Source of the DNA: an uncultured Acidobacteriota bacterium
GTDB lineage: Bacteria > Acidobacteriota > Terriglobia > Bryobacterales > Bryobacteraceae
NCBI GenBank assembly: GCA_902825945.1
Contig: CADECY010000061.1
Span: 1-52,744 of the forward strand
Length of the DNA stretch: 52,744 nucleotides
Direction: 5' to 3'
Shown piece after piece: positions 33,752 to 42,243 of this stretch (the stretch's first letter is position 1; the number at the start of each line of letters is the position of its first letter). The notes below the pieces were generated by a model. It saw only the letters and a list, made by a program, of their open reading frames with translations, made no database searches and was not told the origin of the DNA. Both the position numbers and the translations under genes were made by a program.

Positions 33752-34610
33752 TTCGCGACTCCTCGGGTCTCAGCACGAGCAACGCATCCACTGGACCCTT
33801 GCTGTCCGGCGCGAATTCGATCCGAAGAAGTAGCCGGTCATCGGGTGAGCCAGCAATGGCCGACACGACGAGCCATTCGACGGCATCACCGCCGGGTTCC
33901 ACGAACGGTGCGGGCGATGCGTCGATCACTTCCAGGCGAGAGGTGTCGCCAGCTTTGATGGCTCGGGCTAGTCGCTCGCCCAGTTGTGTTTCGCCGAGCG
34001 GGATCAGAGACACTGGCGAGTGCGCGCCCACGAAGCGAAACGCCGCGGGCCTGGCCGCCTGATATCCGACGGCGGACCGGTTGGTGAGACCGTATCGCAG
34101 GTAGACCCGGTCGCCCTGCCGATAGAGATCGCGGAGCGTCACCGTCACTCGCCCCTGGCTCGCCCGCTCGCCGTAGATCCGGATCGGGCGCGCATCGGTC
34201 AGCATCTCCACCGGAAGCTGGGCACTCTTTTCAGCGGGCTCGGCCGGCTGGGGAGGCACCGCGCGCGCCTGTTCGGCCGCTTGGTCAATGGCGAAGTGCA
34301 TCTGCGCGACGCTGGCTGCGGGGACGAGTTCATACGAGTACCGCGCCGCCGCCGTCCAGATGAAAAGGTTCGTCTTGGCCCCCTCTTCCAGCGGCTTCAC
34401 CAACACCTTATTCTCGCGGCGCTCGATCATGAACGCGTTCTGGTTGCCGACGGCGACCATCGTCACCGGGTCAGTCAACTCGATCACCGTGAGATGATCG
34501 GGCGCGGTGTCCACCCGAACGACCTTCTGATTGTTGAGGGATTGGGTCTCCACCTTCTGTGCCATCAGGCTGGCGGCGACCGTGATCATGAAAAGTTGGA
34601 CCGTCCGCAT
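33729..34610 (-). CDS. VirB9/TrbG/CagX-like conjugation protein
   Basis: A 293-aa exported protein. The N-terminal signal is FMITVAASLMAQ. The first half has the VirB9 pattern: HLTVIELTDPVTMVAVGNQN, ENKVLVKPLEEGAKTNLFIW, and AAARYSYELVPA. The second half has the C-terminal beta domain with RVTVTLRDLYRQGDRVYLRY. VirB9 proteins form the outer part of the T4SS core complex with VirB7 and VirB10, neither of which was recognised here. Confidence 0.75.
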   Translation of the reverse strand: MRTVQLFMITVAASLMAQKVETQSLNNQKVVRVDTAPDHLTVIELTDPVTMVAVGNQNAFMIERRENKVLVKPLEEGAKTNLFIWTAAARYSYELVPAASVAQMHFAIDQAAEQARAVPPQPAEPAEKSAQLPVEMLTDARPIRIYGERASQGRVTVTLRDLYRQGDRVYLRYGLTNRSAVGYQAARPAAFRFVGAHSPVSLIPLGETQLGERLARAIKAGDTSRLEVIDASPAPFVEPGGDAVEWLVVSAIAGSPDDRLLLRIEFAPDSKGPVDALLVLRPEESRNAKRTGE

Positions 34611-34687
34611 CGGGCTGGCCTCCTGATTACCGGCCCGGTAACGACCCCGCGCGGTGAAGCGCAGGGCCGTGACCGATGCCGGGCTGG

Positions 34688-37336
34688 TTACGCGAGTTCG
34701 CCCGGAGGAACCACCTGCGGCAACTGCCTCGTGCCGGGAAGCTCGACCTTCCCGTCGCGAATCTCACCCGTGCCCGCTGTGTACGGGAACGGATGCACCC
34801 ACTGCACGCGACCGCCGTCGTAGACCACCTTGCCGTCCTGCGTCACCGCCATCAGGAAGGTCATCTTCGTGAAGCTCTCGCCGTTTTCACTCGCTACGTT
34901 TTCGACAAGGAAGCAACGGCCTTCCTCATCGATCTCCACCACACCTTCGCTCACCTTCGGAACCGCCAGGTGGACTGGCCGCCCGCCGGTTCGCTCGACG
35001 ATAGCTTTCAGCAACTCGTTCGGGAATGCGTAGAACGGCAGAGCACCGGAAGCCTGCTCGTTCTTGGTGCCGCAGACGATCGTGTGGAGCGCCTGCAGCC
35101 ATCCCATCCGGTTGTCCTCTTTGCGCGCCGCCCACGTGCGCACCAGCCAGATCAGCGACCGGATTTCCTCCTGCCACTGCTGGTCAAACGCGCTCATCGC
35201 GGCCCGAGCCTGACATAGCGTGTGCAGCAGCTTCGACCGGCGCTCCGCGTCATCCTTTCCGGATTCGAACGCTGCCTCCGCATCTTGCACCGCGCCGCTG
35301 AGCAGTTTCTTCTTCTCCATGCCGGCCTGAATCGTCAGTGCCCAGGCCCGGTTGAGCCGCCGGCATTCGTCGACCATGGCCGGGGTGAAATCGTGCCCCT
35401 GGACCAAGCCGCGAAATTGGCCGACCGCCATCCGGTTGGTGAAGAAGTCCGTCAGTTCCTTGCGAACCAGGTTGTACATGCCGCCGATGCGGTCCGTTGG
35501 AGGGCACTCGAAGCGCTCGGGCAGGTCCTTCATCGACCGCACCCGCTTCGCCCGAAGCCACAACGCCGCCGGCGACTGCTTGATCTGCTCGCGGATCGAG
35601 CGGATCTTCTCCTGGTCTGGTGTCACACCGTGTTTCAGTTGATCCAGGGCGTTTTGGAGTTGCTCGACCAGGTCGCGGTGGAGATCGTCGCGCCCGGCCG
35701 CCAGGCATTGAGTCATCAAATCGGTGATGGAGCCGATCTGATTTCCCATCGCGCCGACGGCCACTTGCGGAAGGTTCCACCACGGTGACCGAGCCTTCTT
35801 CGCTTTCGTCTTCTCGATCGCGCCGTTGCCCTTGTGGCTGAAGCGATGCTCCACGAACCGCGGGAAGCGATCGCCCTCCACCACGCAGACAAAGTCGAAG
35901 TCGTAGTCTCCGCCGTTCTTCGATGCGGTCTTCGAGTGGAGCGTGAAAGTGCCTTCCAACTCAATCTGCTCGGCGGCGATTCGGTCAGCCAGATTCTCCG
36001 CTGCCGGACAACCCTGGCGTTCCAACTCGCGCACCAACAGTGACCGCGCTTCCGAACCGGCGATCTTCGTGTACGGGAGCAGGTCCTCCTTCATGCGCAC
36101 CGGGTACCGCACCACCAAACCCCGGCTGGTGGCCAGAGCGTTGATCGAGCGGTCCTGCGGCATCCAGTCAGAGCCTGCGTACACCTTGCCGTCATGCAGC
36201 GTCAGGTAGCCGTCGTCCGCCAGCGCGAACGCCGGCATCTCGAATCCACCCGCCGTGCAGACCTTGAACGCCCATCGCGACAGAATCCGCTCCAACTGGT
36301 TGCTCACCCAAGGGTGCTGCACCAGAAATCCGGTCGGATCCGCCTTCAGCACGCCTTCGAGTACGGTGCGTTCCACCGAGGTGGCTTCGTCGTCCTCCGC
36401 AGGCATGTCGTCCACCAGCGGTCGCTGGGTTTCCGAGATCCCGAGGAGTTCGAACAGCCCGGTGAAGTCGCGATCCTCGAGAGCGGCTTTCAGCTTGGCG
36501 GTCTGGGCAAGGGCGTGCGGCTTGATCTCGAGTTCGAACGAGTCTTCCGGCGCGTGCTGGACCACCGTGTAGCTCGACTCGAAGTTCAACTGCCGCGAGT
36601 AGTCGCGAATGCCAAGGATCATCTCGCCGGCGAACGTGCGGGCTTCGCCGGTGAGCCACGAGATCAGCTTCGAGGGACCCTTGTATTCGGGCTTGACCGA
36701 GGAGACCGGCAGGACCACGTCGGTGTCGAGGGCATCGGCCACCTCGTCCGCCATGATCTTGAACGATCCCTTGGCCTGCGTTTGCGCGAACGCGAGACGG
36801 AACTGGTAGAAGCGGCCGCCGGGCAGACTCAGCTTGTCGAAGATCGACTTGCGCAGCCAGCCTCGGCAGTCATTCGTTCCCAGTTCATGATCGGGCACCA
36901 CGGTCACGCGGCCATTCGGAATCTGCATTCTCACCTGACAGGGCGAGACGAGAATTCCGAAGTACGTGACAGCGGCTTGCGGCCAATCTGAGAAGCGCGT
37001 GGCGAGCGGGCGCTCATAGCGGGCGTCCACTGCGTAGTACTTCCCGTTCTTGGCCGAACCCGACGCGCCGATCAGCCGGTACTCGGTGTCCTCGACGTTG
37101 AACCGCGACAGGGCGGATTCCACCCGCGCGCGCTCCACTTGGTCGAGGGGTTCCGAGGTGACGGTGACAGAGGCCACGCGAATCCCTGGACACAGGGCTT
37201 CGAGCAGCGTGTTGTTCAACTGCGCCTGCGGGCTGACGTTCGGCATCTTGCGTTCAATCTTGCCTTCCTTGGTGACCATCAGGTTGATGACCTTCAGGCC
37301 GGAACTTCTGGTGACGGATTCAGGTGTCGTTGTCAT
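34688..37336 (-). CDS. Two-barrel RNA polymerase-like protein (QDE-1/YonO-type RdRP fold)
   Basis: An 882-aa protein from ATG 37336 (GAGG 8 nt upstream). Features follow the order of cellular RNA-dependent RNA polymerases and YonO-like enzymes. YRLIGASGSAKNGKYYAVD resembles the early fLgaSxSqxR segment. The first barrel has YQFRLAFAQTQAKGSFKI with the invariant KG pair at K189-G190. A GFEMPAFALADDGYLTL loop and GKVYAG come next. GLVVRYPVR (R410) precedes the second barrel, where GGDYDFDF holds the metal-binding aspartates D477, D479 and D481 (consensus DxDGD; here Gly is Phe). About 390 residues follow that I do not recognise. It lies among T4SS genes. RNA polymerase activity is inferred, not shown; template type is unknown. 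Confidence 0.7.
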   Translation of the reverse strand: MTTTPESVTRSSGLKVINLMVTKEGKIERKMPNVSPQAQLNNTLLEALCPGIRVASVTVTSEPLDQVERARVESALSRFNVEDTEYRLIGASGSAKNGKYYAVDARYERPLATRFSDWPQAAVTYFGILVSPCQVRMQIPNGRVTVVPDHELGTNDCRGWLRKSIFDKLSLPGGRFYQFRLAFAQTQAKGSFKIMADEVADALDTDVVLPVSSVKPEYKGPSKLISWLTGEARTFAGEMILGIRDYSRQLNFESSYTVVQHAPEDSFELEIKPHALAQTAKLKAALEDRDFTGLFELLGISETQRPLVDDMPAEDDEATSVERTVLEGVLKADPTGFLVQHPWVSNQLERILSRWAFKVCTAGGFEMPAFALADDGYLTLHDGKVYAGSDWMPQDRSINALATSRGLVVRYPVRMKEDLLPYTKIAGSEARSLLVRELERQGCPAAENLADRIAAEQIELEGTFTLHSKTASKNGGDYDFDFVCVVEGDRFPRFVEHRFSHKGNGAIEKTKAKKARSPWWNLPQVAVGAMGNQIGSITDLMTQCLAAGRDDLHRDLVEQLQNALDQLKHGVTPDQEKIRSIREQIKQSPAALWLRAKRVRSMKDLPERFECPPTDRIGGMYNLVRKELTDFFTNRMAVGQFRGLVQGHDFTPAMVDECRRLNRAWALTIQAGMEKKKLLSGAVQDAEAAFESGKDDAERRSKLLHTLCQARAAMSAFDQQWQEEIRSLIWLVRTWAARKEDNRMGWLQALHTIVCGTKNEQASGALPFYAFPNELLKAIVERTGGRPVHLAVPKVSEGVVEIDEEGRCFLVENVASENGESFTKMTFLMAVTQDGKVVYDGGRVQWVHPFPYTAGTGEIRDGKVELPGTRQLPQVVPPGELA

Positions 37337-37576
37337 TGGGGTTTCCTCGTTCGAACGGTTGTGGACAACAGACCGTTCGTCCGGGTTGCCCCGAACGCCT
37401 GGTTCCCCAAGATTGGCCTGTTGCCGAAACACGTCGTGTTCAGGCCAGGCCTCCGTTGGGAGACCGACCGTTTCCGTCAGGTTGCCCGAGCCAGCCGAAA
37501 CTGACCGGGTTGCTTCGCGAGGCTGGTTGAGGGCCAGCGAAGCGATCTCCCACATGAGGTGTGGACGCCTTCTACG
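37337..37576 (-). promoter_or_regulatory. Structured 5' leader of the polymerase-like gene
   Basis: The 240 bp ahead of the polymerase-like gene hold several dyads. A 10-bp palindrome CGTTCGAACG (37348-37357) touches the ribosome-binding site. CGTTCG/CGAACG pair at 37374-37397. A nested hairpin lies at 37415-37446 (GGCCTG/CAGGCC outside, AACAC/GTGTT inside). Three GGTTGC-containing degenerate repeats also occur. They could control translation or serve as a promoter for a dedicated polymerase. The minus strand is open through this region, but as Arg/Gly/Pro-poor filler it does not look coding. Confidence 0.4.
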
Positions 37577-37975
37577 TCAACTTTCGTTGGTAGTAGAAAC
37601 CCCTTTGGGCACGGATGTGGCGTGCCCTGCGGCGGCGGATGCGGCTGGCTCCTTTTCCAGCCTGACTTGGCCGCCTTCGATCTTTTGCGTGACTTGGTAT
37701 TCGGTGATGAAGTAGACTCGCTTGTCGTTTTTGAAAGCGATCACGAGGGCTTCGGGTTCGCTGACGAGTTCCTGTTCGAGGGTGGGCTTGGCGTCGGGTT
37801 CGCCGGGGCGGCCGACGAAGTAGCGGACGCCGGAAGGTGACAAGGCTCGACTGCGGCGGTCGCGTCGCGTTGCGCGCGCCGAGTTCGACGACCTCGGCCT
37901 CGATCTTGGCCGCGACGCACGCGTCGGCTCTGTGACCGCCACGGGTGATGCGGGTGCTTCTGTGTTTTGCCTCAA
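37577..37975 (-). CDS. Unrecognised protein (132 aa)
   Basis: TTG 37975 is chosen as start because AGGAGG lies 6-7 nt upstream. Residues 1-50 are Arg/Ser/Pro rich and probably disordered. The second half looks folded: SGVRYFVGRPGEPD, EALVIAFKNDKRVYFITEYQ, VTQKIEGGQVRLEKE, and then an Ala/Ser tail. It ends 240 bp ahead of the polymerase-like gene on the same strand. No family is recognised. Confidence 0.5.
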   Translation of the reverse strand: MRQNTEAPASPVAVTEPTRASRPRSRPRSSNSARATRRDRRSRALSPSGVRYFVGRPGEPDAKPTLEQELVSEPEALVIAFKNDKRVYFITEYQVTQKIEGGQVRLEKEPAASAAAGHATSVPKGVSTTNES

Positions 37976-38676
37976 AGCCAACCTCCTGTAACGCCACCTG
38001 AGTATGGCATGGCCCTTGAGGTTCTCCAAGCGACCGGCGCACAGTGGCCCCCGGTCCGGCTCGCAGCCAGCAGCGATACGTTCAATTCATGCAAAGGACA
38101 AGCCACAGGCAAACTCGCGCTGACAGATTGGACATCCCACGAACACTTCCGGCCACCCGCCGACATCCGATATCATAGGCTTCCTGGAGCGAAGGGACTC
38201 TGGATCGACAGGATCAACCCCAAAGGGATACGCGCCCTACGGCTGCCGCAGGGTCCGCAGTCCGAAAAGGCGAACAACCGACAAAGCACCCGCTTGTCCA
38301 CGAACAACGGTCAGACCATGACCATCGCCAACTGGTCAGGAACGACAGACATCGGGCTCAACGTCATACAATCGGCTCAGCTAGGAGACCACGCGACGAA
38401 GCACTCTTCTCTAGGAGATTCCCGAGATTCCCCTATCCCCGTCGACACGTGGAAGATTACGCCTCTATTGTGATAGAGTTCTGCATGAGTTCCGCGAAAA
38501 CTGTACGAGCCCGCGCATTGCTGAACTGCCGGGAACTCGCGACCGCAAGTGTCGATCCGGTCGGTCTGCCGCAGTTCTTTGCGAATTCAGCGCGATAGAA
38601 CATAAGGAGCGGTGCATTACCAGGTCTGCCGACACGGAAGCTGTGGCTAATAAAAAGGTTCTTGCTAGGGGGAATA
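37976..38676. other. Gap ahead of the ABC-3C operon
   Basis: About 700 bp between the 132-aa gene (minus) and the ABC-3C genes (plus). It holds the presumed promoter of the three-gene operon, a 16-bp dyad (38463-38478, listed separately) and a 37-codon plus-strand frame near 38485 that is too weak to call. One junction of the inserted defence operon should lie here. No direct or terminal inverted repeat was recognised. Confidence 0.4.
38463..38478. promoter_or_regulatory. Inverted repeat, possible operator of the ABC-3C operon
   Basis: CTCTAT and ATAGAG flank TGTG in a perfect 6+6 dyad, 199 bp upstream of the first ABC-3C start codon, in a locally A/T-rich stretch. A repressor could bind here; the second gene of the operon has a winged-helix look and would be one candidate. 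There is no direct evidence of function. Confidence 0.35.
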
Positions 38677-39600
38677 ATGCCGGGTGATGTATCGCCGTGG
38701 GACCCGAATGATTGGGAGCGGCACATCCAGCGCGTGCTGAAGCTCCGCTATGCGCAGCCCGTCGGAAGCTACCAGCACGTCGCGGATGAGATCAAGGGAG
38801 ACTGCGGCATCGAGGGCTTCGCCGTTGATGGAACCGCTTATCAGTGTTACGCCTGCCAAAACTGGACTGACTTCGGTGTGCTACTGGAGCACCAAAAGAA
38901 CAAGATGACGCTCGATATCAGCAAGCTTCTGCGCAACGAAAAAGAGCTGCTGAAGATCTTGGGGGCTGTCCGCATCGGCATCTGGAACTTCGTCCTGCCA
39001 TTCTGGAACAACAAGGATCTGCTCAAGCACGCGCGGAAAAAAGAATCCGAAGTCCGAGCCAAGAAGCCCAAGCATACGAGGGCCGACTTCCGCATCTCCG
39101 TCATCACGGGAGAAGAGTTCCTCGTGGAGAAGGAGATGCTCGCGAAACATGACCTCTACCAGTTCGACGTCAAGGACTTGCCTGACACCGCGCCGACCGC
39201 CGCGACATGGATGGAGCAGCACAAGGAGCTAGGGCTTGTTGAAAATCTGGCCCGCAAGGCGGGCGTCATCACGAAAGGCAAATCCGCGAAGGTTCACCAG
39301 GGCTTCCTCAACCAGACTGTCAAGGACTACACGTCGGGCTCGATCGTCTTGGGAAGACTGCAACAGGACGTTCCCGAGGTCTACGAGGAGGTACTCAAAC
39401 GGAAGACTGACCGCGAGGGCGAACTCCTGACCGCGAGCGCCACGAACACTCTCGTGCCCGGCAGATTCTTCGACGAAACACTCAGCCAATACAAAGCGGA
39501 TCTGCGCGGCGTCGCGGGCATCAGCCCGCGGGCAGTTGACATCCTGGCGCGAGAGGCGGTCTCCGACTGGCTGATCCGCTGTCCATTGGAGTTTGAGTAA
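38677..39600 (+). CDS. ABC-3C-type system, putative effector (nuclease-like N-terminus)
   Basis: A 307-aa protein. ATG 38677 follows AGGGGG by 4 nt; a TTG at 38662 is less likely. The N-terminal 70 residues resemble a PD-(D/E)xK nuclease: SYQHVADEIKGDCGIEGFAV, then GTAYQCYACQNW. Here GDxGIEGF plus YQCYACQ matches the GDxGiDGf/QxY pattern of restriction-like effectors in ABC three-component systems. The rest is helical and basic with no clear motif. The next gene starts 3 nt after its stop. A cytotoxic nuclease role is inferred from this motif and from the operon. Confidence 0.65.
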   Translation: MPGDVSPWDPNDWERHIQRVLKLRYAQPVGSYQHVADEIKGDCGIEGFAVDGTAYQCYACQNWTDFGVLLEHQKNKMTLDISKLLRNEKELLKILGAVRIGIWNFVLPFWNNKDLLKHARKKESEVRAKKPKHTRADFRISVITGEEFLVEKEMLAKHDLYQFDVKDLPDTAPTAATWMEQHKELGLVENLARKAGVITKGKSAKVHQGFLNQTVKDYTSGSIVLGRLQQDVPEVYEEVLKRKTDREGELLTASATNTLVPGRFFDETLSQYKADLRGVAGISPRAVDILAREAVSDWLIRCPLEFE

Positions 39601-39603
39601 CGC

Positions 39604-40089
39604 ATGACGGACGACAATGCTCTGACGCTCGAAAAGGCACACTCCTTCAGGTTCACCAGGCGACCCATTGCAATCGCTGCAGAACTTCGCCCGGACTGGA
39701 AGATGGCCGCGCTCCTGCTCATCCTGCAGATCAGCTCACGAGGCGGGAAGAGCTCGCTACGTCGATTGCACATCCTGAATTGGGCACTCCGCTCGCCAAG
39801 GAACCGAGCGGAGTTCGAACAGGTCCGTGAACACCAGCAGCCGCTCTTTAGCTTCCAGTTCCGGTTCGAGCCAGCACTCGGCAGGGCCATCAACCTCGCG
39901 GTGGGCGAGAAACTTGTGGAATGGGTCGGCGAGAACCGGCTCCAGATTACGACGAAGGGCAAACGATGGATCGCGGACGTCACCAAGGATGAGTCAGTCA
40001 TGTACCAGGAACGAGAGTTCCTCAAGCGAATCGGCAAAGACGTCACCGAAGGGTTCGCGATGGAAATGGTGACAGTGCAGCCTACCTGA
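39604..40089 (+). CDS. ABC-3C-type system, middle component
   Basis: A 161-aa protein that fits the middle component of ABC-3C systems in size, position and a winged-helix-like pattern: RPDWKMAALLLILQISSRGG, SSLRRLHILNWALRSP, EKLVEWVGENRLQITTKGKR. It lies 3 nt after the effector gene and 5 nt before the ATPase gene, so all three are co-translated. Middle components are thought to link effector and ATPase; whether this one binds DNA is unknown. Confidence 0.65.
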   Translation: MTDDNALTLEKAHSFRFTRRPIAIAAELRPDWKMAALLLILQISSRGGKSSLRRLHILNWALRSPRNRAEFEQVREHQQPLFSFQFRFEPALGRAINLAVGEKLVEWVGENRLQITTKGKRWIADVTKDESVMYQEREFLKRIGKDVTEGFAMEMVTVQPT

Positions 40090-40094
40090 AAACA

Positions 40095-42128
40095 ATGCTA
40101 CGCGTAAGGCACCTTCTGATCCACATCAACACCGACAAAGGGGTGTTCGGAACACGGCAGGATTTCGCCGATGGACTGAACGTCTTTCGTGCGGACAACT
40201 ACGCCGGCAAATCACAGATCGTCCAGTCGATCATGTATGCCCTCGGCATGGAAGGGATGCAAGGTCCGTCGCACGCCGTCCCGCTCGCGCACGCCCTGAC
40301 GGACTACCTTGAGTACAAAGACGGCAGAAAGGATGCCAAAGCGAAAGTCATCGACTCGATGGTGTCCCTCGAAATTGAGAACGGAAATAGGCAGTTCTTG
40401 ACCGTGCAGCGAGCGATTGCCGGCGACCGCAACAAGCACCTCATGACGGTCTACGAAGGGCGTGCCGTCACGAAGAAGGAAGCGCTGAGCACCGCGCGCG
40501 ACTACTACGTGCGAGAGGGCGGGGCTGCCACGAATGAGCGCGGCTTCCATCGTCGCCTGAAGGACTTCATCGGTTGGGATCTTCCGATGGCACCACGTTT
40601 CAATGAGCCGGACTGTCCCTTGTACCTCGAAACCCTGTTCCCGCTCCTGTACGTAGAACAGAAACTCGGCTGGGGACGCCTTCCCGCCCGGTATCCAACC
40701 TGGCTCGGGATTCGCGACGTTGGCCGCAGGACGGTTGAGTTTCTCCTCGGTCTGGACGCGTACGCGGTCGCGATCGAGCGAACGGCGGTGAACGACGAGA
40801 TCAAGCGCGTTCGCAGGGAATGGATGAGCGCAAGGACTGAGGCAGAACGCTCAGGATCAGCGATTTCTGGGATCGTCCGAGGCATCCCTGTTGAACCGAT
40901 AGCCGCCTGGCCACCAGAGATTCCCCCGACCCTATCGGTCATGCGCGAGTCCAAGTGGGTACCGGTAGATGAATACCTCAACGATCTCAAAATGCGTTTC
41001 ACGGAGCTGCGGAACATCGAGGTTCCCTCAACTGAACAGGTAGAGCCGAAGATCCGCGCGGAACTCGCCAAACGAGAGGCCGACCTTGCGGCACGAGAAC
41101 GAAGGATCGCGGCGCTCTACGAAAAGTTCGAGGCGGATGCCGCTGAAGCGGAATCGCTCCAGCAGCGTCTCGATACGATCAATGATGACCTGCGCAAGTA
41201 TAAGGATCTTCGTAAGGTCCGGCGCATGGGGTCGAGCGACAGTCCCGAGGTCGTCAACGGACATTGTCCTACCTGCCATCAAGAGCTCGTGGACTCGCTC
41301 CTCGACGTTGGCAATAGGGTCGTACCCATGACGGTGGACCAGAACGTGAGCTTCTACGAGGAGCAGATTCAACTCTTTACTGCGGTCCACAGCAACACAC
41401 TGCATTCAGTCCGGACGGCGGAAGAGGAATTGCGTGCGCAACGCGGCCAAGTAGCGGAATTGCGGGAACGCATTCGTGACATCCGGGAAACGCTCGTGTC
41501 CGCGTCGAGTTCCCCGTCCATCGAAGCCATATCGGAGCGTATCCTGCTGCAGGAGCGCATCAATCGTGTCGCGACGCAGCAGCAAGTGTTCGACGAGCAC
41601 ATGGCGGAACTTGCTCAGCTCGCGACCGAATGGTTTGACGTGCAGGAGCGCCTGGGCAAGCTCCCCAAGGGGGCCCTCTCGGCGAGTGATGAGGCAAAGA
41701 TCGATTCGCTCCAGAAGTCGTTTCAGGAGCAGTTGACGCAGTACAAGATGGGTAGCCTAGCCGTCAGCGAGATACGCATCTCTCCGGGCAACTATGAGCC
41801 AGAAGTTGCAGGAGTGAATCTGAGCGCGGACGTGTCCGCAAGCGACCTCATCCGCCTGCACTGGGCATACTTGCTCGCGCTCCTCGAAGTCGGCACGCGA
41901 GCAACGGGGAACCATCCGGGTCTCTTGATCTTCGACGAGCCACAGCAGCAGTCCGTGGAAGAGAACGCGTTCCGCGAGATGCTCCGTCACGCGCAAGGCG
42001 AAGCGAACTGCCAGATCATCATCACCACAAGCCACGAACGCAAGACCATCGGCGCATACCTGGAGAAGATCGGAACCAAGCACGTCGTCGAATTCGGCAT
42101 CAACCGGATACTGCAGAAGATGCCGTAG
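40095..42128 (+). CDS. ABC-3C-type system, Rad50/SMC-like ATPase with zinc hook
   Basis: A 677-aa SMC/Rad50-class ATPase. Walker A is the atypical ADNYAGKS (33-40). A long coiled coil (about 310-560) carries a zinc hook CPTC (NGHCPTCHQEL, near residue 393). The C-terminal ATPase half has GNHPGLLIFDEPQQQS (Walker B plus D-loop) and IIITTSHER (H-loop). Coiled-coil ATPases of this kind act as sensors of foreign or damaged DNA ends in defence systems. The gene ends in TAG. The operon points against the surrounding transfer genes. Confidence 0.85.
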   Translation: MLRVRHLLIHINTDKGVFGTRQDFADGLNVFRADNYAGKSQIVQSIMYALGMEGMQGPSHAVPLAHALTDYLEYKDGRKDAKAKVIDSMVSLEIENGNRQFLTVQRAIAGDRNKHLMTVYEGRAVTKKEALSTARDYYVREGGAATNERGFHRRLKDFIGWDLPMAPRFNEPDCPLYLETLFPLLYVEQKLGWGRLPARYPTWLGIRDVGRRTVEFLLGLDAYAVAIERTAVNDEIKRVRREWMSARTEAERSGSAISGIVRGIPVEPIAAWPPEIPPTLSVMRESKWVPVDEYLNDLKMRFTELRNIEVPSTEQVEPKIRAELAKREADLAARERRIAALYEKFEADAAEAESLQQRLDTINDDLRKYKDLRKVRRMGSSDSPEVVNGHCPTCHQELVDSLLDVGNRVVPMTVDQNVSFYEEQIQLFTAVHSNTLHSVRTAEEELRAQRGQVAELRERIRDIRETLVSASSSPSIEAISERILLQERINRVATQQQVFDEHMAELAQLATEWFDVQERLGKLPKGALSASDEAKIDSLQKSFQEQLTQYKMGSLAVSEIRISPGNYEPEVAGVNLSADVSASDLIRLHWAYLLALLEVGTRATGNHPGLLIFDEPQQQSVEENAFREMLRHAQGEANCQIIITTSHERKTIGAYLEKIGTKHVVEFGINRILQKMP

Positions 42129-42243
42129 GCCCTAACCAATCCCTGTAAGCCGTCACGGGAGCAACATGGGTTGGCACGGGAAGCCCGAGAAGGCATGCAC
42201 TACAGTTTCCGAGGCTGACACATTCGCGGCCGCCGGTTCTCGA

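Noticed and set aside
37337..37555. N-terminal extension of the polymerase-like protein to 955 aa
   Set aside because: ATG 37336 has a GAGG site at proper spacing, and the extension covers a dyad-rich leader with no protein-like pattern.
37967..38473. A 168-aa plus-strand frame in the gap before the ABC-3C genes
   Set aside because: No ribosome-binding site, low-complexity Ser/Asn/Thr-rich content and overlap with the start of the 132-aa gene; more likely non-coding.
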